A DNA stretch of 64,000 bases from Thiomonas sp. FB-Cd (GTDB taxonomy: Bacteria > Pseudomonadota > Gammaproteobacteria > Burkholderiales > Burkholderiaceae_C): assembly GCF_000733775.1 (NCBI RefSeq), contig NZ_JPOE01000002.1:2170001-2234000 (forward strand), written 5' to 3'. The notes beneath the pieces were generated by a model. The model searched no databases and was not told the origin of the DNA. It saw only the letters and a list, made by a program, of their open reading frames with translations. Made by a program: the position numbers and the translations under genes. Shown one piece after another: positions 37,882 through 46,385 of this stretch; the stretch's first letter is position 1; the number at the start of each line of letters is the position of its first letter.

Positions 37882-40136
37882 ATGCGCGCCGCCTGGCTGC
37901 TGCGCACCGTGCTGCCGCTGGGCGCCGCAGCCATGCTGCACGCGCGCGCCCACGGCGCCGAGGTGCCGCCGGCAGCTGCCGCCTCGGCCCCGGCTGTCGT
38001 GCAGCTGCCCACCGTGACCATTGGGGCGGGCAGCGGCACCGAGGGCTTTCGCAGCCCGCCGCAGCACGCCTACGCGATCGACGCCGACACCCTCGGGCAG
38101 CAGCCCGCCACCGCTCTGGCCGATGTGCTGGCGCAGCACCTGCCGGGGGTGGCCCTGACCCACGAGCAGGGCAACGCGCTGCAGCCCACGCTGCACTTCA
38201 ACGGCTTTGCCGCCTCCCCCGTGCTGGGCACCCCCCAGGGGCTGTCGGTGTTCCAGGACGGGGTGCGGGTGAACGAGCCCTTCGGCGACGTGGTCAACTG
38301 GGACCTGATCCCCACCGAGGCGCTGCGCTCGATCCACCTGGTGCCCATCACCGATCCGGTGTTCGGCCTCAACACCCTGGGTGGCGCCGTGCTGCTGCGC
38401 ACCCGGGACGGGCGCTCGGCGCCGGGGGCGCGGCGGGCGTGGAGTTCGGCAGCTTCGGGCGCACCACCGAGCACGCGCGCTACGGCAGCCATGCCGGCGA
38501 CTGGAGCGCATTCTTCGCCGTGCGCAACCAGCATGACAGCGGCTTTGTGCCGTACACCGCCAGCAGCAGCCGCAATCTGTTTGCCAAGCTCACGCGCCGC
38601 GACGCGGGCAACGACTTCGACCTCAGCTACACCTTCGCGCAAAGCCACCTGGCCGGCTCGCAGACGCTGCCCCTGGAGTGGATGAACACCCCCACGGCGG
38701 TCTACACCGCGCCCGACCACATCGACAACCAGCTCAACTTCCTCAACCTGGGCGACACCCAGGTGCTGGGCGCGCATTGGCAGCTCGCAGCGCGCCTGAG
38801 CCTGCGCAACAGCGACCAAAGCGGCTTCAACAGCAATGTCAACGGCAACTACGACGGCAGCCCCCCCACGCTGGCCAACCCGGTGGCCGGCAACGTGCAA
38901 AACGCCCTGCATCAGCAAAGCCGCGGCCTGAACCTGGCCCTGCACAACACCAGCCCCCTGGCCGGACGGCCCAACAGCGCCAGCCTGGGGCTGAGCGTCG
39001 AGGCGCAGCAGGTGCAGTACACCCAGCTCCAGCAGGCTGCCACCTTCACCGCGCAGCGCTACACGCTGGGCACCGGCCCCTTCGACCAGGCCCCGGTGGA
39101 CCTGGGGGTGCGCAACCACGACAGCGGCGTGTACCTCACCGACCGCCTGGCCGCCGCCCCCTGGCTGGATGTGGCCGCCGGCGCCCGCTACGAACGCGCG
39201 CGCGTGGACCTGACCGATCACCTCGGCGGCGCCCTCGGCGGCCACCACAGCTACAGCCGCCTCAACCCCAGCGTCGGCCTGGATCTGCACCCCACCCCCA
39301 AGGCCTCCTACTACCTGCGCTACGCCCAGGGCATGCGCGTGCCCATGGCCGTGGAGCTGACCTGCGCCAGCCCTGCCGCCCCCTGCACCCTGCCCAACGT
39401 GCTGGTGGCCGACCCCGAGCTGCAACCCGTCATCGCCCGCACCGCCCAGGCCGGCGCCGTCTGGCGCCTGGGCGCGCTGCGCGTGCATGCCGAGTACACC
39501 CACACCCGGCTGAGCAACGCCATCGAGTTCATCAGCCTGGCCAACATGACCCAGGGCTACTTCACCAACATCCCCCAGGAGCTGTTGCGCACCCTCACCC
39601 TGGACCTCACCACCGGCTCCGAGCGCTGGCTGTGGTCCGTCTCCCTCAGCCGCACCCTGGCCACCTACGAGAGCGCCTTCCTGCAGCCCAGCCCCAGCAA
39701 CTCCAGCGCCGACCCCAGCGGCAGCATCCAGGTCCAGCCCGGCGACCGCCTGCCCAACATCCCCAAGTGGAGCCTCACCCTGCAATCCCAGTACCAGCCC
39801 AGCGAGCGCCTGCTGCTGCACGCCACCGTGCTGGCCTACAGCGCGCGTTACGCCCAGGGCGACGAAAACAACCAGGACCGCCACGGCACCGTGCCCGGCT
39901 ACGCCATCGTCAACCTCGGCGCCCAGTACAGCCTCGACACCCACTGGCGCCTGGACCTGTCCGTCCACAACCTCTTCAACCGCACCTACACCGACTTCGG
40001 ACAACTCGGCGTCAACGAGTTCACCGCCGCCAACCGCACCTTCAGCCCCGATCCAGCCTCCTGGCAAAACACCCAGTTCGTCGCCCCCGGCGCCCCCCGT
40101 GGCCTCTGGCTCGGCGTGCGCTACGCCTGGTCCTGA
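37882..40136 (+). pseudogene. TonB-dependent outer-membrane receptor 2, frameshifted
   Basis: The gene starts three bases after receptor 1. It has a signal peptide (to about AHGAEV), a plug with TALADVLAQHLPGVALTHEQ and VFQDGVRVNEPFGDVVNWDL, and a long barrel ending NTQFVAPGAPRGLWLGVRYA-WS. The frame breaks once, near 38424 in a G run of GCGCCGGGGGCG; one added G joins the halves into about 750 residues. The barrel is rich in Asn and Ser loops and has a CASPAAPC pair that may form a disulfide loop. It differs clearly from receptor 1, so the operon encodes two distinct importers. Confidence 0.85.
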
Positions 40137-40185
40137 TCCCCTTGCCTCCCCACCCCCACCCCGAACCCACCCCTGGAGCCCCACC

Positions 40186-40500
40186 ATGATTCAAGTCAGC
40201 GTGATGTACCCCAATCAGGATGACGCCCGCTTCGATATGGCCTACTACACCGAAATCCACATGCCCCTGGTGCGCAAACTTACCGGCCAGGCCTGCCGCG
40301 CCGTCGCCGTCCAGCGCGGCCTCTCCGGACCCCAGCCCCACTCCAAACCCACCTACATCGCCCTCGGCCACCTCTACTTCGACTCCGTCCCCGCCTTCGA
40401 GCAGGCCTTCGCCCCCCATGCCGCCCAGATCATGGCCGACCTCCCCAACTTCACCAACCTCACCCCGGCCATCCAGATCAATGAGGTCGTCCTCGAATAG
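40186..40500 (+). CDS. EthD family protein
   Basis: The 104-residue protein begins IQVSVMYPNQDDARFDMAYY and contains EIHMPLVRKL, the EthD dimeric alpha-beta barrel pattern. EthD was first seen in ethyl tert-butyl ether degradation operons; members act as small oxygenase-like or accessory proteins, and most are uncharacterised. ATG 40186 follows a CTGGAG sequence. It is 49 bases after receptor 2 on the same strand, so it probably belongs to the same operon. Confidence 0.85.
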   Translation: MIQVSVMYPNQDDARFDMAYYTEIHMPLVRKLTGQACRAVAVQRGLSGPQPHSKPTYIALGHLYFDSVPAFEQAFAPHAAQIMADLPNFTNLTPAIQINEVVLE

Positions 40501-40526
40501 CCCACTGCGATGCCGGGAGAAACGCC

Positions 40527-41348
40527 ATGAACAACCGATGGGTTTGCCGGCGCAGCACGGCTAAAGCGGCAAGGCGCGCACGCACTGTATGCCTGGCGCT
40601 CGCCATCTGCACAGCGCTGGGTTCGCGATTAGCCGCCGCGGGCGAAGTTGATGTCAGGGCCTGGTTCTTCCACGCACCCGTACACGTTGACGACATCCGT
40701 CAACTCAAGCTGGCCGCCACAAAGGGAGAAGTAAGCGCCCGACTCGATTACGCAAAGTATCTCTTTGACCATGGCGAAAAGCCACTTGCCATCCTTTGGC
40801 TCACCGAGGCCAACAACCAAGGCAATGAGCAAGCTGAATATTTGCTTGGGCTTCTTTATGCACACGGCGATGGCGTAGCGCAAGACCTTGATCAATCCCG
40901 GTATTTTCTTGGCAAGGCTGCTGATCAAAACTACACGCCTGCCGAATATGCACTCGGAGAAATGCTGCTCAACGCCGAGTTCGACGATCCAGATCAACAG
41001 GGGAATGAAGACGCAACGATCAAGGCCAGAATTGGCCGGGGCGTATCGCTGTTACAGCGCTCGGCAAGGGCTGGCTACGCGCCTGCTCAGTACCGCCTTG
41101 GACTGATGTACTACAACGGCCAAGGTGTGGAGACTGACCGGCGAGCAGCGCTCCGTGCATTTGTCCAAGCCGCCGATCAGGGCGTCGCGGAAGCCGCATT
41201 CATGGCGGCACGTTGCTATGCGTCCGGCGCGGGCACGCGCAAAGATGCCGATGCCGCCAAGCGCTACCTGCGGCAAACGATCAAACTTGCCGGGAGCGAC
41301 AGCCATTATGGTCGGGATGCCCAAGCCATGATCTCCGAGTTGCGATGA
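40527..41348 (+). CDS. Exported Sel1-like repeat (tetratricopeptide-type) protein
   Basis: The 273-residue protein has an N-terminal signal-like segment (TVCLALAICTALGSRLAAAG) and several Sel1 repeats, for example AEYLLGLLYAHGDGVAQDLD, AQYRLGLMYYNGQGVETDRR and AAFMAARCYASGAGTRKDAD. Sel1 proteins are scaffolds for protein contacts. It follows the EthD gene by 26 bases and may be the last gene of the PQQ operon. Its partner is unknown. Confidence 0.85.
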   Translation: MNNRWVCRRSTAKAARRARTVCLALAICTALGSRLAAAGEVDVRAWFFHAPVHVDDIRQLKLAATKGEVSARLDYAKYLFDHGEKPLAILWLTEANNQGNEQAEYLLGLLYAHGDGVAQDLDQSRYFLGKAADQNYTPAEYALGEMLLNAEFDDPDQQGNEDATIKARIGRGVSLLQRSARAGYAPAQYRLGLMYYNGQGVETDRRAALRAFVQAADQGVAEAAFMAARCYASGAGTRKDADAAKRYLRQTIKLAGSDSHYGRDAQAMISELR

Positions 41349-41574
41349 CGGCCCGAGCCACTGACCAGATCGCAGCATCTCTTGATGTGCCACTCGGATG
41401 GTCCTTTAAGCTCGCCTTCACGCACTCGAACCAACGTTCCAGACGGCTGCCGGCCCCCGTTCATGTCGCGCTGCGCTAAAAAGTACCCGAGCGTCTGGCG
41501 TCGTTCGCAACACCAGCCACCCCAACGTTCTGATGCTTAGCGTTCGGCCATTGCGCCCAAGACCTGCCAGCGGC

Positions 41575-41874
41575 TCATGACTTGCGGTTTGCCTCATGGG
41601 CCTGCTTGCGTAGCGTCATCGCATACAAAGCGCTCCAGACCAGTGCAATGGCGAACTGCACAATGATCGCAAACTCCAGGTAATGCCCAAGCGCGTCTGG
41701 CCGCAGACCAAAGCCCTTGGCGGCAAAAATTCCCGAGACCAGAGCAGGCGCCAAGACAAAAAGGGCCATCCAGCCCACATTGATAAGTTCGACAACACGC
41801 AGCAGTCGTTGAATTCCCACGATCAACCCTCCATCCACCGCGATTGAAACACCGAATGACCGAGGCATGGTCAT
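41575..41874 (-). CDS. Small predicted membrane protein
   Basis: The 99-residue protein has two hydrophobic segments (INVGWMALFVLAPALVSGIF and FAIIVQFAIALVWSALYAM) and a charged tail TLRKQAHEANRKS. I do not recognise a family. The membrane pattern and clean stop argue for a real gene, but no strong ribosome site precedes ATG 41874. It converges on the Sel1 gene. Confidence 0.5.
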   Translation of the reverse strand: MTMPRSFGVSIAVDGGLIVGIQRLLRVVELINVGWMALFVLAPALVSGIFAAKGFGLRPDALGHYLEFAIIVQFAIALVWSALYAMTLRKQAHEANRKS

Positions 41875-42288
41875 TGCCGAGTAATCGCCTCAAGCTGCCG
41901 ACATCGAGCGCCGACGTCCCCGCCTCACGGTAACCCGTCGACATCGCCTGGATGGACTTGCGCGTCAGGGACGACCGTGCTGACACGTGTGCGCTCGCCG
42001 CATTCGGGCCGGCAGCGCTCGCTTCGGAATAGTTTTCCAGGATGCTGGCGGTGAGGGGCACGCAAGATAAGCCCAGGACTCTCTGTCGGCCGCAACGCGC
42101 ATCAGCAATGGCCTCGAACACACCAAGCAGAGTGGGTGCTCACGCGCAGAGGGCTTGCCATTTGCGACGGGCCCTCCTCTGCATCAATATGAAAAAGCGG
42201 TCATATCAATCGAAATTATGCGTTTTGCGCGCTAAATGAAACGTCATTAAATGCGCAGGAAATAATCTTCAGGAGAAACGACGTCACC
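41875..42288. other. Intergenic region upstream of the DsrE genes
   Basis: No gene is recognised in these 414 bases. The last 100 bases are markedly AT-richer than the surroundings (around ATCAATCGAAATTATGCG) and probably contain the promoter of the DsrE gene pair. An AGGAG ribosome site is at 42271-42275. Confidence 0.4.
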
Positions 42289-42345
42289 ATGTTCGCCCTT
42301 TCGATGCCCTTTTTCAAGCAGTCAATACCAATCGATTCCCAATGA
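42289..42345 (+). CDS. Possible 18-residue leader peptide upstream of DsrE gene 1
   Basis: ATG 42289, with AGGAG at 42271-42275, reads MFALSMPFFKQSIPIDSQ and stops at TGA 42343-42345. The stop overlaps the next ATG (42342), which starts MKNCSK and, with one extra A, would give the DsrE signal peptide. It may couple translation of that gene. No homology is known. Confidence 0.3.
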   Translation: MFALSMPFFKQSIPIDSQ

Positions 42346-42397
42346 AAAACTGCTCAAAACCTCAACGTTTGTTCTGGCTTGCGCCGCAGCCCTTGCA

Positions 42398-42862
42398 ATG
42401 GCATCGACGACCTTTGCGGCGCAAGCCGAGCCCGGTGCAAATCCAATTCATGTTGACGTCCCCGTGATTCTGAAACACGCAAACGTCGTGTTCAACATGG
42501 ACCATTTGGCGTTCGCCGGCGATCTCCCGTTTGGCATGAATTACATGCATCTCTTGGCCGATCGCATGAAGAAGATGGGCACCACTGGAAAGATCATTGG
42601 TGTGTTCCACGATCCCGCCGCCTACATGACGCTCAGCGACAAGGCGTACGACGCCGCTCGTCACGTCAAGACTGACAACCCGTACGCACCTTTGATCGCC
42701 GGCCTGCAAAAACAAGGGGTGCAGATCGAGGAGTGCGCCGTATCCGTGAAGGCGCACCACTGGGGCAACGCCAATCTTCTCCCCGGCGTGCTCGTCAATT
42801 CCGGAGCCGTCGGTCGCATCATCCAGCTTGTGCAGGAGGGCTATGTCCAGATCCAACCCTAA
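42398..42862 (+). CDS. DsrE-family exported protein 1
   Basis: From ATG 42398 the protein is 154 residues with HANVVFNMDHLAFAGDLPFG and a C-terminus typical of DsrE/DsrF-like proteins (VGRIIQLVQEGYVQIQP). Upstream in the same frame the sequence reads KLLKTSTFVLACAAALAMAS, a signal peptide, but lacks a start. ATG 42342 would supply MKKLL if the A run at 42345-42349 had six instead of five As. DsrE proteins carry or process sulfur in the cytoplasm; exported members are common in sulfur oxidisers with unknown roles. A Cys in IEECAVSVKAHH could be the reactive residue. Confidence 0.8.
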   Translation: MASTTFAAQAEPGANPIHVDVPVILKHANVVFNMDHLAFAGDLPFGMNYMHLLADRMKKMGTTGKIIGVFHDPAAYMTLSDKAYDAARHVKTDNPYAPLIAGLQKQGVQIEECAVSVKAHHWGNANLLPGVLVNSGAVGRIIQLVQEGYVQIQP

Positions 42863-43153
42863 GGCGCCTGGCGCGTTCCGATGCGACAACAGCCCGTTTC
42901 GCGCATTGCGTCTCCTGACCATGGGACCATTGGCTGCGCCTCGAGGCTCGAAGAGCCGCCAGGTCGTCGCACCGGGACTCGCCGGTGCGGCACCTCTGGA
43001 GGGTTCCGAACATTCAACGCAGCGTAGCGGCATACCACCGCCGACCGGGCCGCGGGGGGCTCCCGCGCGGGCATGAGCAAGGTGGCCCGCCAGTGCCACT
43101 AGACTTCCAGCGGGAGAGTTTTTCTTCCACTATTCAAAAGAGAGGAGACATAC

Positions 43154-43639
43154 ATGAAAAAGATAGGCCACATGGCTGGCGCCATTGCCAGCGTATGCAC
43201 CGCGGCGCTGTTTAGCGCGTCCTCAGCGCATGCCCAGGCGTCGGACTTCAAAGGTGCGCAGCCAACCAAGAGCCACTACGGTGCCATCTTTCAGATCGAC
43301 TCAGGAAGCCAAGGTGCGATCAAGAAGACGCTCAATAACATCGAAAACTTGATGGATGACCCCCGGTTGAAGGGAAAAGTCCAAATTGAGCTGATCGCCA
43401 ACAGCAAGGGCTTCGCCGTCTACGTCAAGAACAACGGCTTCGAGAAAAAGCTTGAGAAACTGCAGCAAGAAGGTGTCATTCTGGCCCAATGCTCCAATAC
43501 GCTGAGGGAACTGCACATCGACCGCAAGGACCTTTATCCGTTCATTAGCGTCGTGCCCTCGGGAATGGGGGAAATCACACTGCGCGAATCGCAAGGCTGG
43601 GCCTACATCCACCCAACCCCGCCAAACCCCGGTTTGTAA
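43154..43639 (+). CDS. DsrE-family exported protein 2
   Basis: The 161-residue protein has a signal peptide (cleavage near AHAQA), then KSHYGAIFQIDSGSQGAIKK, NNIENLMDDPRLKGKVQIEL and the Cys motif LAQCSNTLRELHI, ending GWAYIHPTPPNPGL. This is the exported DsrE/F-like fold. The Cys aligns with the position used for sulfur transfer in DsrE. GAGGAGACATAC provides a strong ribosome site. It lies 291 bases after DsrE 1 and shares ancestry with the pseudogene at 3834. Confidence 0.87.
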   Translation: MKKIGHMAGAIASVCTAALFSASSAHAQASDFKGAQPTKSHYGAIFQIDSGSQGAIKKTLNNIENLMDDPRLKGKVQIELIANSKGFAVYVKNNGFEKKLEKLQQEGVILAQCSNTLRELHIDRKDLYPFISVVPSGMGEITLRESQGWAYIHPTPPNPGL

Positions 43640-43648
43640 CGCAAGCCG

Positions 43649-43675
43649 AACATGGTCTCTGGGAGGCCATGTTCC
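43649..43675 (+). terminator. Hairpin after DsrE gene 2
   Basis: GAACATGG-TCTCTGGGAG-GCCATGTTC pairs over eight or nine bases just after the stop codon. The T tract is weak (CTCTAG), so termination is probable but not certain. Confidence 0.5.
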
Positions 43676-43971
43676 TCTAGCATCGGCTGCCCCAATCCCG
43701 GCAGCCGGTGACATCGAATCAGGCAACGATTCAGCGCGCGTCGGGTTCGGTGCGTACGCAGGCGTTCACGCCATCAAGCGCAACGCCATGGCTCGGCAAC
43801 AGCGCCAAGCGCCGCTGCGCCTTACCGGGCTGCCGTCCATCCGGTCGGCTCGCACGGATGGCTGCAACGCTCCAGCACGCTTGCAGGCTGGGCAACCATG
43901 GCGCCACGAATGGGCGATCCTGCGTGCCACCACAAGGCGCTGAGCTGACGGCCCAGCGCCTTCTTGCCCCG
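43676..43971. other. Intergenic region between DsrE 2 and pqqA
   Basis: About 300 bases separate the DsrE terminator from the convergent pqqA gene. No gene is recognised here on either strand; open frames lack ribosome sites and known motifs. No pqqB-E genes follow pqqA. Confidence 0.4.
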
Positions 43972-44046
43972 CTATCGGCTGGCGATATACATCGTGATTT
44001 CAAAACCAAAGCGCAAATCAAGATAAGACGGTGTAGTCCACTTCAT
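43972..44046 (-). CDS. pqqA: Pyrroloquinoline quinone precursor peptide PqqA
   Basis: The 24-residue peptide starts MKWTTPSYLDLRFGFEITMY and ends IASR. The EITMY core carries the Glu and Tyr that are cross-linked and excised to make PQQ, and the flanking sequence matches PqqA almost exactly. ATG 44046 follows CAGGAGAATCACG. It lies 80 bases after the PQQ dehydrogenase stop on the same strand and is likely cotranscribed. No pqqBCDE genes are nearby, so maturation must rely on genes elsewhere. Confidence 0.93.
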   Translation of the reverse strand: MKWTTPSYLDLRFGFEITMYIASR

Positions 44047-44126
44047 CGTGATTCTCCTGTGTTAGAAGGCTGCCAGCAAAATGCCGGCATCTGGTGTCGG
44101 GCGGCCAAGAGTGCCCATGCCCGTCA

Positions 44127-45836
44127 TTACTTCGAAAGCGTAAAAATAGCAATCGCGTCGCCATAAGGGTAGTTCAACTGAAAATTCCCACCAGCAGCAA
44201 CCGCGATGTATTCCTTCCCATTCACTTCATAAGCGATCGGTGGCGCATTCACGCCCGCACCGAGGTTGAAATTCCAAAGCTTTTCACCTGTCTTTGCATC
44301 GAATGCGTCAAAAGAGCCATTCCCCTCCCCGGTGAAGGCGAGATTGCCAGCCGTGACCAATGCACCCCCCATCATCGGCTGCGGCAAATGCTGATCCCAA
44401 ACAATCTTTCCTGAATTGACGTCAATTGCGGTAAACGTGCCATCCTGTAGCCCGCCCTTGACATTTTTGAACGTACTGCCGAGTCTAATCTGCCCTGGGA
44501 TTGCCGGCGAATCCTTCTCATTGGTGAAGGTCATCAGCTGATTCATGCCCAGGATGTAGACCATGTGGGTAAGCGGGGAATAAGCCGGCGGCGACCATTC
44601 AGAGCCTCCGTTTGCACCCGGAAGCATGTCAACCCCCTTATCCGTCGGTTGCGAGAACATATTCTTCTGCTGATCGAAGGCTTCGGATTTTCTAATCAGC
44701 TTGCCAGTGTCGCGATTGACGATATAGAACCATGCCGTCTTGCCGGCCTCCCCTGCCGCCGGAACCATCTTGCCGTTGTCCATGGTGTCAAACAGGACCA
44801 CATTGCTGACGGCATCGTAGTCCCACACGTCATGCGGAACCTCCTGGTAATACCAAGCCAGTTTTCCCGTCTTGATGTGAAGTGCGACGATGGAATCTGT
44901 GTACAGGTTGTCGCCCAAGCGCCCCGAGCCGTTCAGGTCAGGATTGGGGTTGCCCGTCGCAAAAATCAGCAAGCCACGCTCCGGATCCACGGCTGGGGTC
45001 GTCCAGGTCATCCCTCCCCCGGTCTTCCACGAGTCACCCGACCAGGATGCGTGGTCACTGGTGCTGTGCCAGCGCCAGAGCTCTTTTCCACTGTTGGCGT
45101 CATACGCCGCAACAAAACCCGCTATCGGCCACTCACCGCCAGCGCTGCCGATAATCACCATGTTGTCATAGAACGTCGGCGCCATGGTTTCGGAATAACC
45201 GGCTTGCGGATTGGCCACCTCGTCCTTCCAGGCCTCTTGCCCCGTTTTTGCGTCGACAGCCACAAGATGATCATCAATGGTCAGAAAAAACACCTTGCCA
45301 TTGCCCACTGTCGCACCCCGATTGACCGGGCCGCAGCAGATCTGGTTGAAACCATCCGTGTACTCGTATTTCCAAAGCGTCTGGCCCGTCACCGCATTGA
45401 GGGCGATGAGCGCCTGCTTCTTGTTGACCATTGGGGTCGTCGCGTACATCACACCATTCACCACCAATGGCGTCGTCTCGAAACTGGCCGTGTAGCCTGT
45501 CTGGGCGATCGCAACCGGCACGAGGTGCTTGACGGTTCGCGCATTGATCTGGGTCAGCGGCGAATAGCGTTGATTGTCATACGCACGTCCGGAAAGCAGC
45601 CAGTTGCCTTTTTCCTTGGCGGCGTTGCTCAGCATGGATTGGGTGACGTTGACCTCCTGCTCAACTGCACTTGCACCCTTGCTCACAAGCCCACCGGTCT
45701 CCGATCCAGATGCCTGCACACCGGCGGCCTGCGCTGCAGCGAATCCCAACACATGACCCGCTGCTGCCACGCTCATCAAGGCCGCGGACAAAGCAACCGT
45801 TCGCGCTATCTTTGGAAAATCCAAAAGCGACTTCAT
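44127..45836 (-). CDS. PQQ-dependent alcohol dehydrogenase, second copy, lanthanide-type signature
   Basis: The 569-residue quinoprotein has a signal peptide (to about AAQA), adjacent Cys167-Cys168 (NQICCGPVNRG), metal ligands Glu235 (AGGEWP) and Asn296 (TGNPNPD), and HDVWDYDAVS with catalytic Asp339 and extra Asp341. The second Asp again points to a lanthanide cofactor. It differs strongly from the first enzyme and is nearer to PedE/PedH-like ethanol or broad-range alcohol dehydrogenases. The start follows GAGGAGACATCA. It sits between a cytochrome c gene and pqqA on one strand. Confidence 0.93.
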   Translation of the reverse strand: MKSLLDFPKIARTVALSAALMSVAAAGHVLGFAAAQAAGVQASGSETGGLVSKGASAVEQEVNVTQSMLSNAAKEKGNWLLSGRAYDNQRYSPLTQINARTVKHLVPVAIAQTGYTASFETTPLVVNGVMYATTPMVNKKQALIALNAVTGQTLWKYEYTDGFNQICCGPVNRGATVGNGKVFFLTIDDHLVAVDAKTGQEAWKDEVANPQAGYSETMAPTFYDNMVIIGSAGGEWPIAGFVAAYDANSGKELWRWHSTSDHASWSGDSWKTGGGMTWTTPAVDPERGLLIFATGNPNPDLNGSGRLGDNLYTDSIVALHIKTGKLAWYYQEVPHDVWDYDAVSNVVLFDTMDNGKMVPAAGEAGKTAWFYIVNRDTGKLIRKSEAFDQQKNMFSQPTDKGVDMLPGANGGSEWSPPAYSPLTHMVYILGMNQLMTFTNEKDSPAIPGQIRLGSTFKNVKGGLQDGTFTAIDVNSGKIVWDQHLPQPMMGGALVTAGNLAFTGEGNGSFDAFDAKTGEKLWNFNLGAGVNAPPIAYEVNGKEYIAVAAGGNFQLNYPYGDAIAIFTLSK

Positions 45837-45929
45837 TGATGTCTCCTCATTTCATTTTAATTGGGTAACCCTATCGTTCAAAAACACACATCACGTCTTT
45901 ATCAGTGGTTACTCTCCTCAAAAAGCCAG

Positions 45930-46385
45930 TCATTCTTTCCCGGGATAAGGAAGCATTGGGATGCACGAAACGTTGGATTGGCTAAGATCGGCATTCCCGC
46001 TCTTGTAGCCATTCGCATCGAGAATATAGGAAAAAATATCCTGATATTCATCAGGCTTCAAGCTGCCTGGTGCTTGATATGGCATCTGCGACTGCATGAA
46101 CGCCAAGAGTTGCGCCGCTGAAATATGTGAAAATTTCAGATAGGACTCGAAATCGTGGCCGTAAAGAGCCGGGCCGGAGTTACCCTTCAAGTCTGCACTA
46201 TGGCATTCCGCACAGTTATCAAGGTAAAGCTTCTTACCGCTCATTGCCTGCGGTTTGCTGAAGTATCCGGAAGATTGCCCCACGCAACTGTTCTCAGCAT
46301 TGCATGCAAGCGGAAATCCGAGCGCCACGATTCCAATCGCTATTTTTTGGCACGCGTTATGCGTTCGATTCCTTTTGATGCCCAT
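45930..46385 (-). CDS. Periplasmic cytochrome c, electron acceptor of the PQQ dehydrogenase
   Basis: The 151-residue protein has a signal peptide (to about ACNA-EN), heme motif CAECH (58-62) and probable axial Met101 in QSQMPYQAPGSLKP. Its C-terminal PGSLKPDEYQDIFSYILDAN resembles PGKLKPGEYANIMAYLLHEN of the cytochrome domain fused to the XoxJ-like protein at 34526, so both PQQ arms use related electron carriers. Three further cysteines lie outside the heme motif. It is 93 bases before the dehydrogenase. Confidence 0.9.
   Translation of the reverse strand: MGIKRNRTHNACQKIAIGIVALGFPLACNAENSCVGQSSGYFSKPQAMSGKKLYLDNCAECHSADLKGNSGPALYGHDFESYLKFSHISAAQLLAFMQSQMPYQAPGSLKPDEYQDIFSYILDANGYKSGNADLSQSNVSCIPMLPYPGKE

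Noticed and set aside
36901..38511. Long open frame on the minus strand opposite the TonB receptor genes (536 residues)
   Set aside because: It is antisense to clear receptor sequence, is rich in His, Arg and Gly as expected for a GC-rich shadow frame, and has no known motif.
38070..40187. 705-residue minus-strand open frame rich in Gly and Val
   Set aside because: It is the complement of TonB receptor 2; its repetitive GVG/AVG composition comes from the C-rich codons on the other strand.
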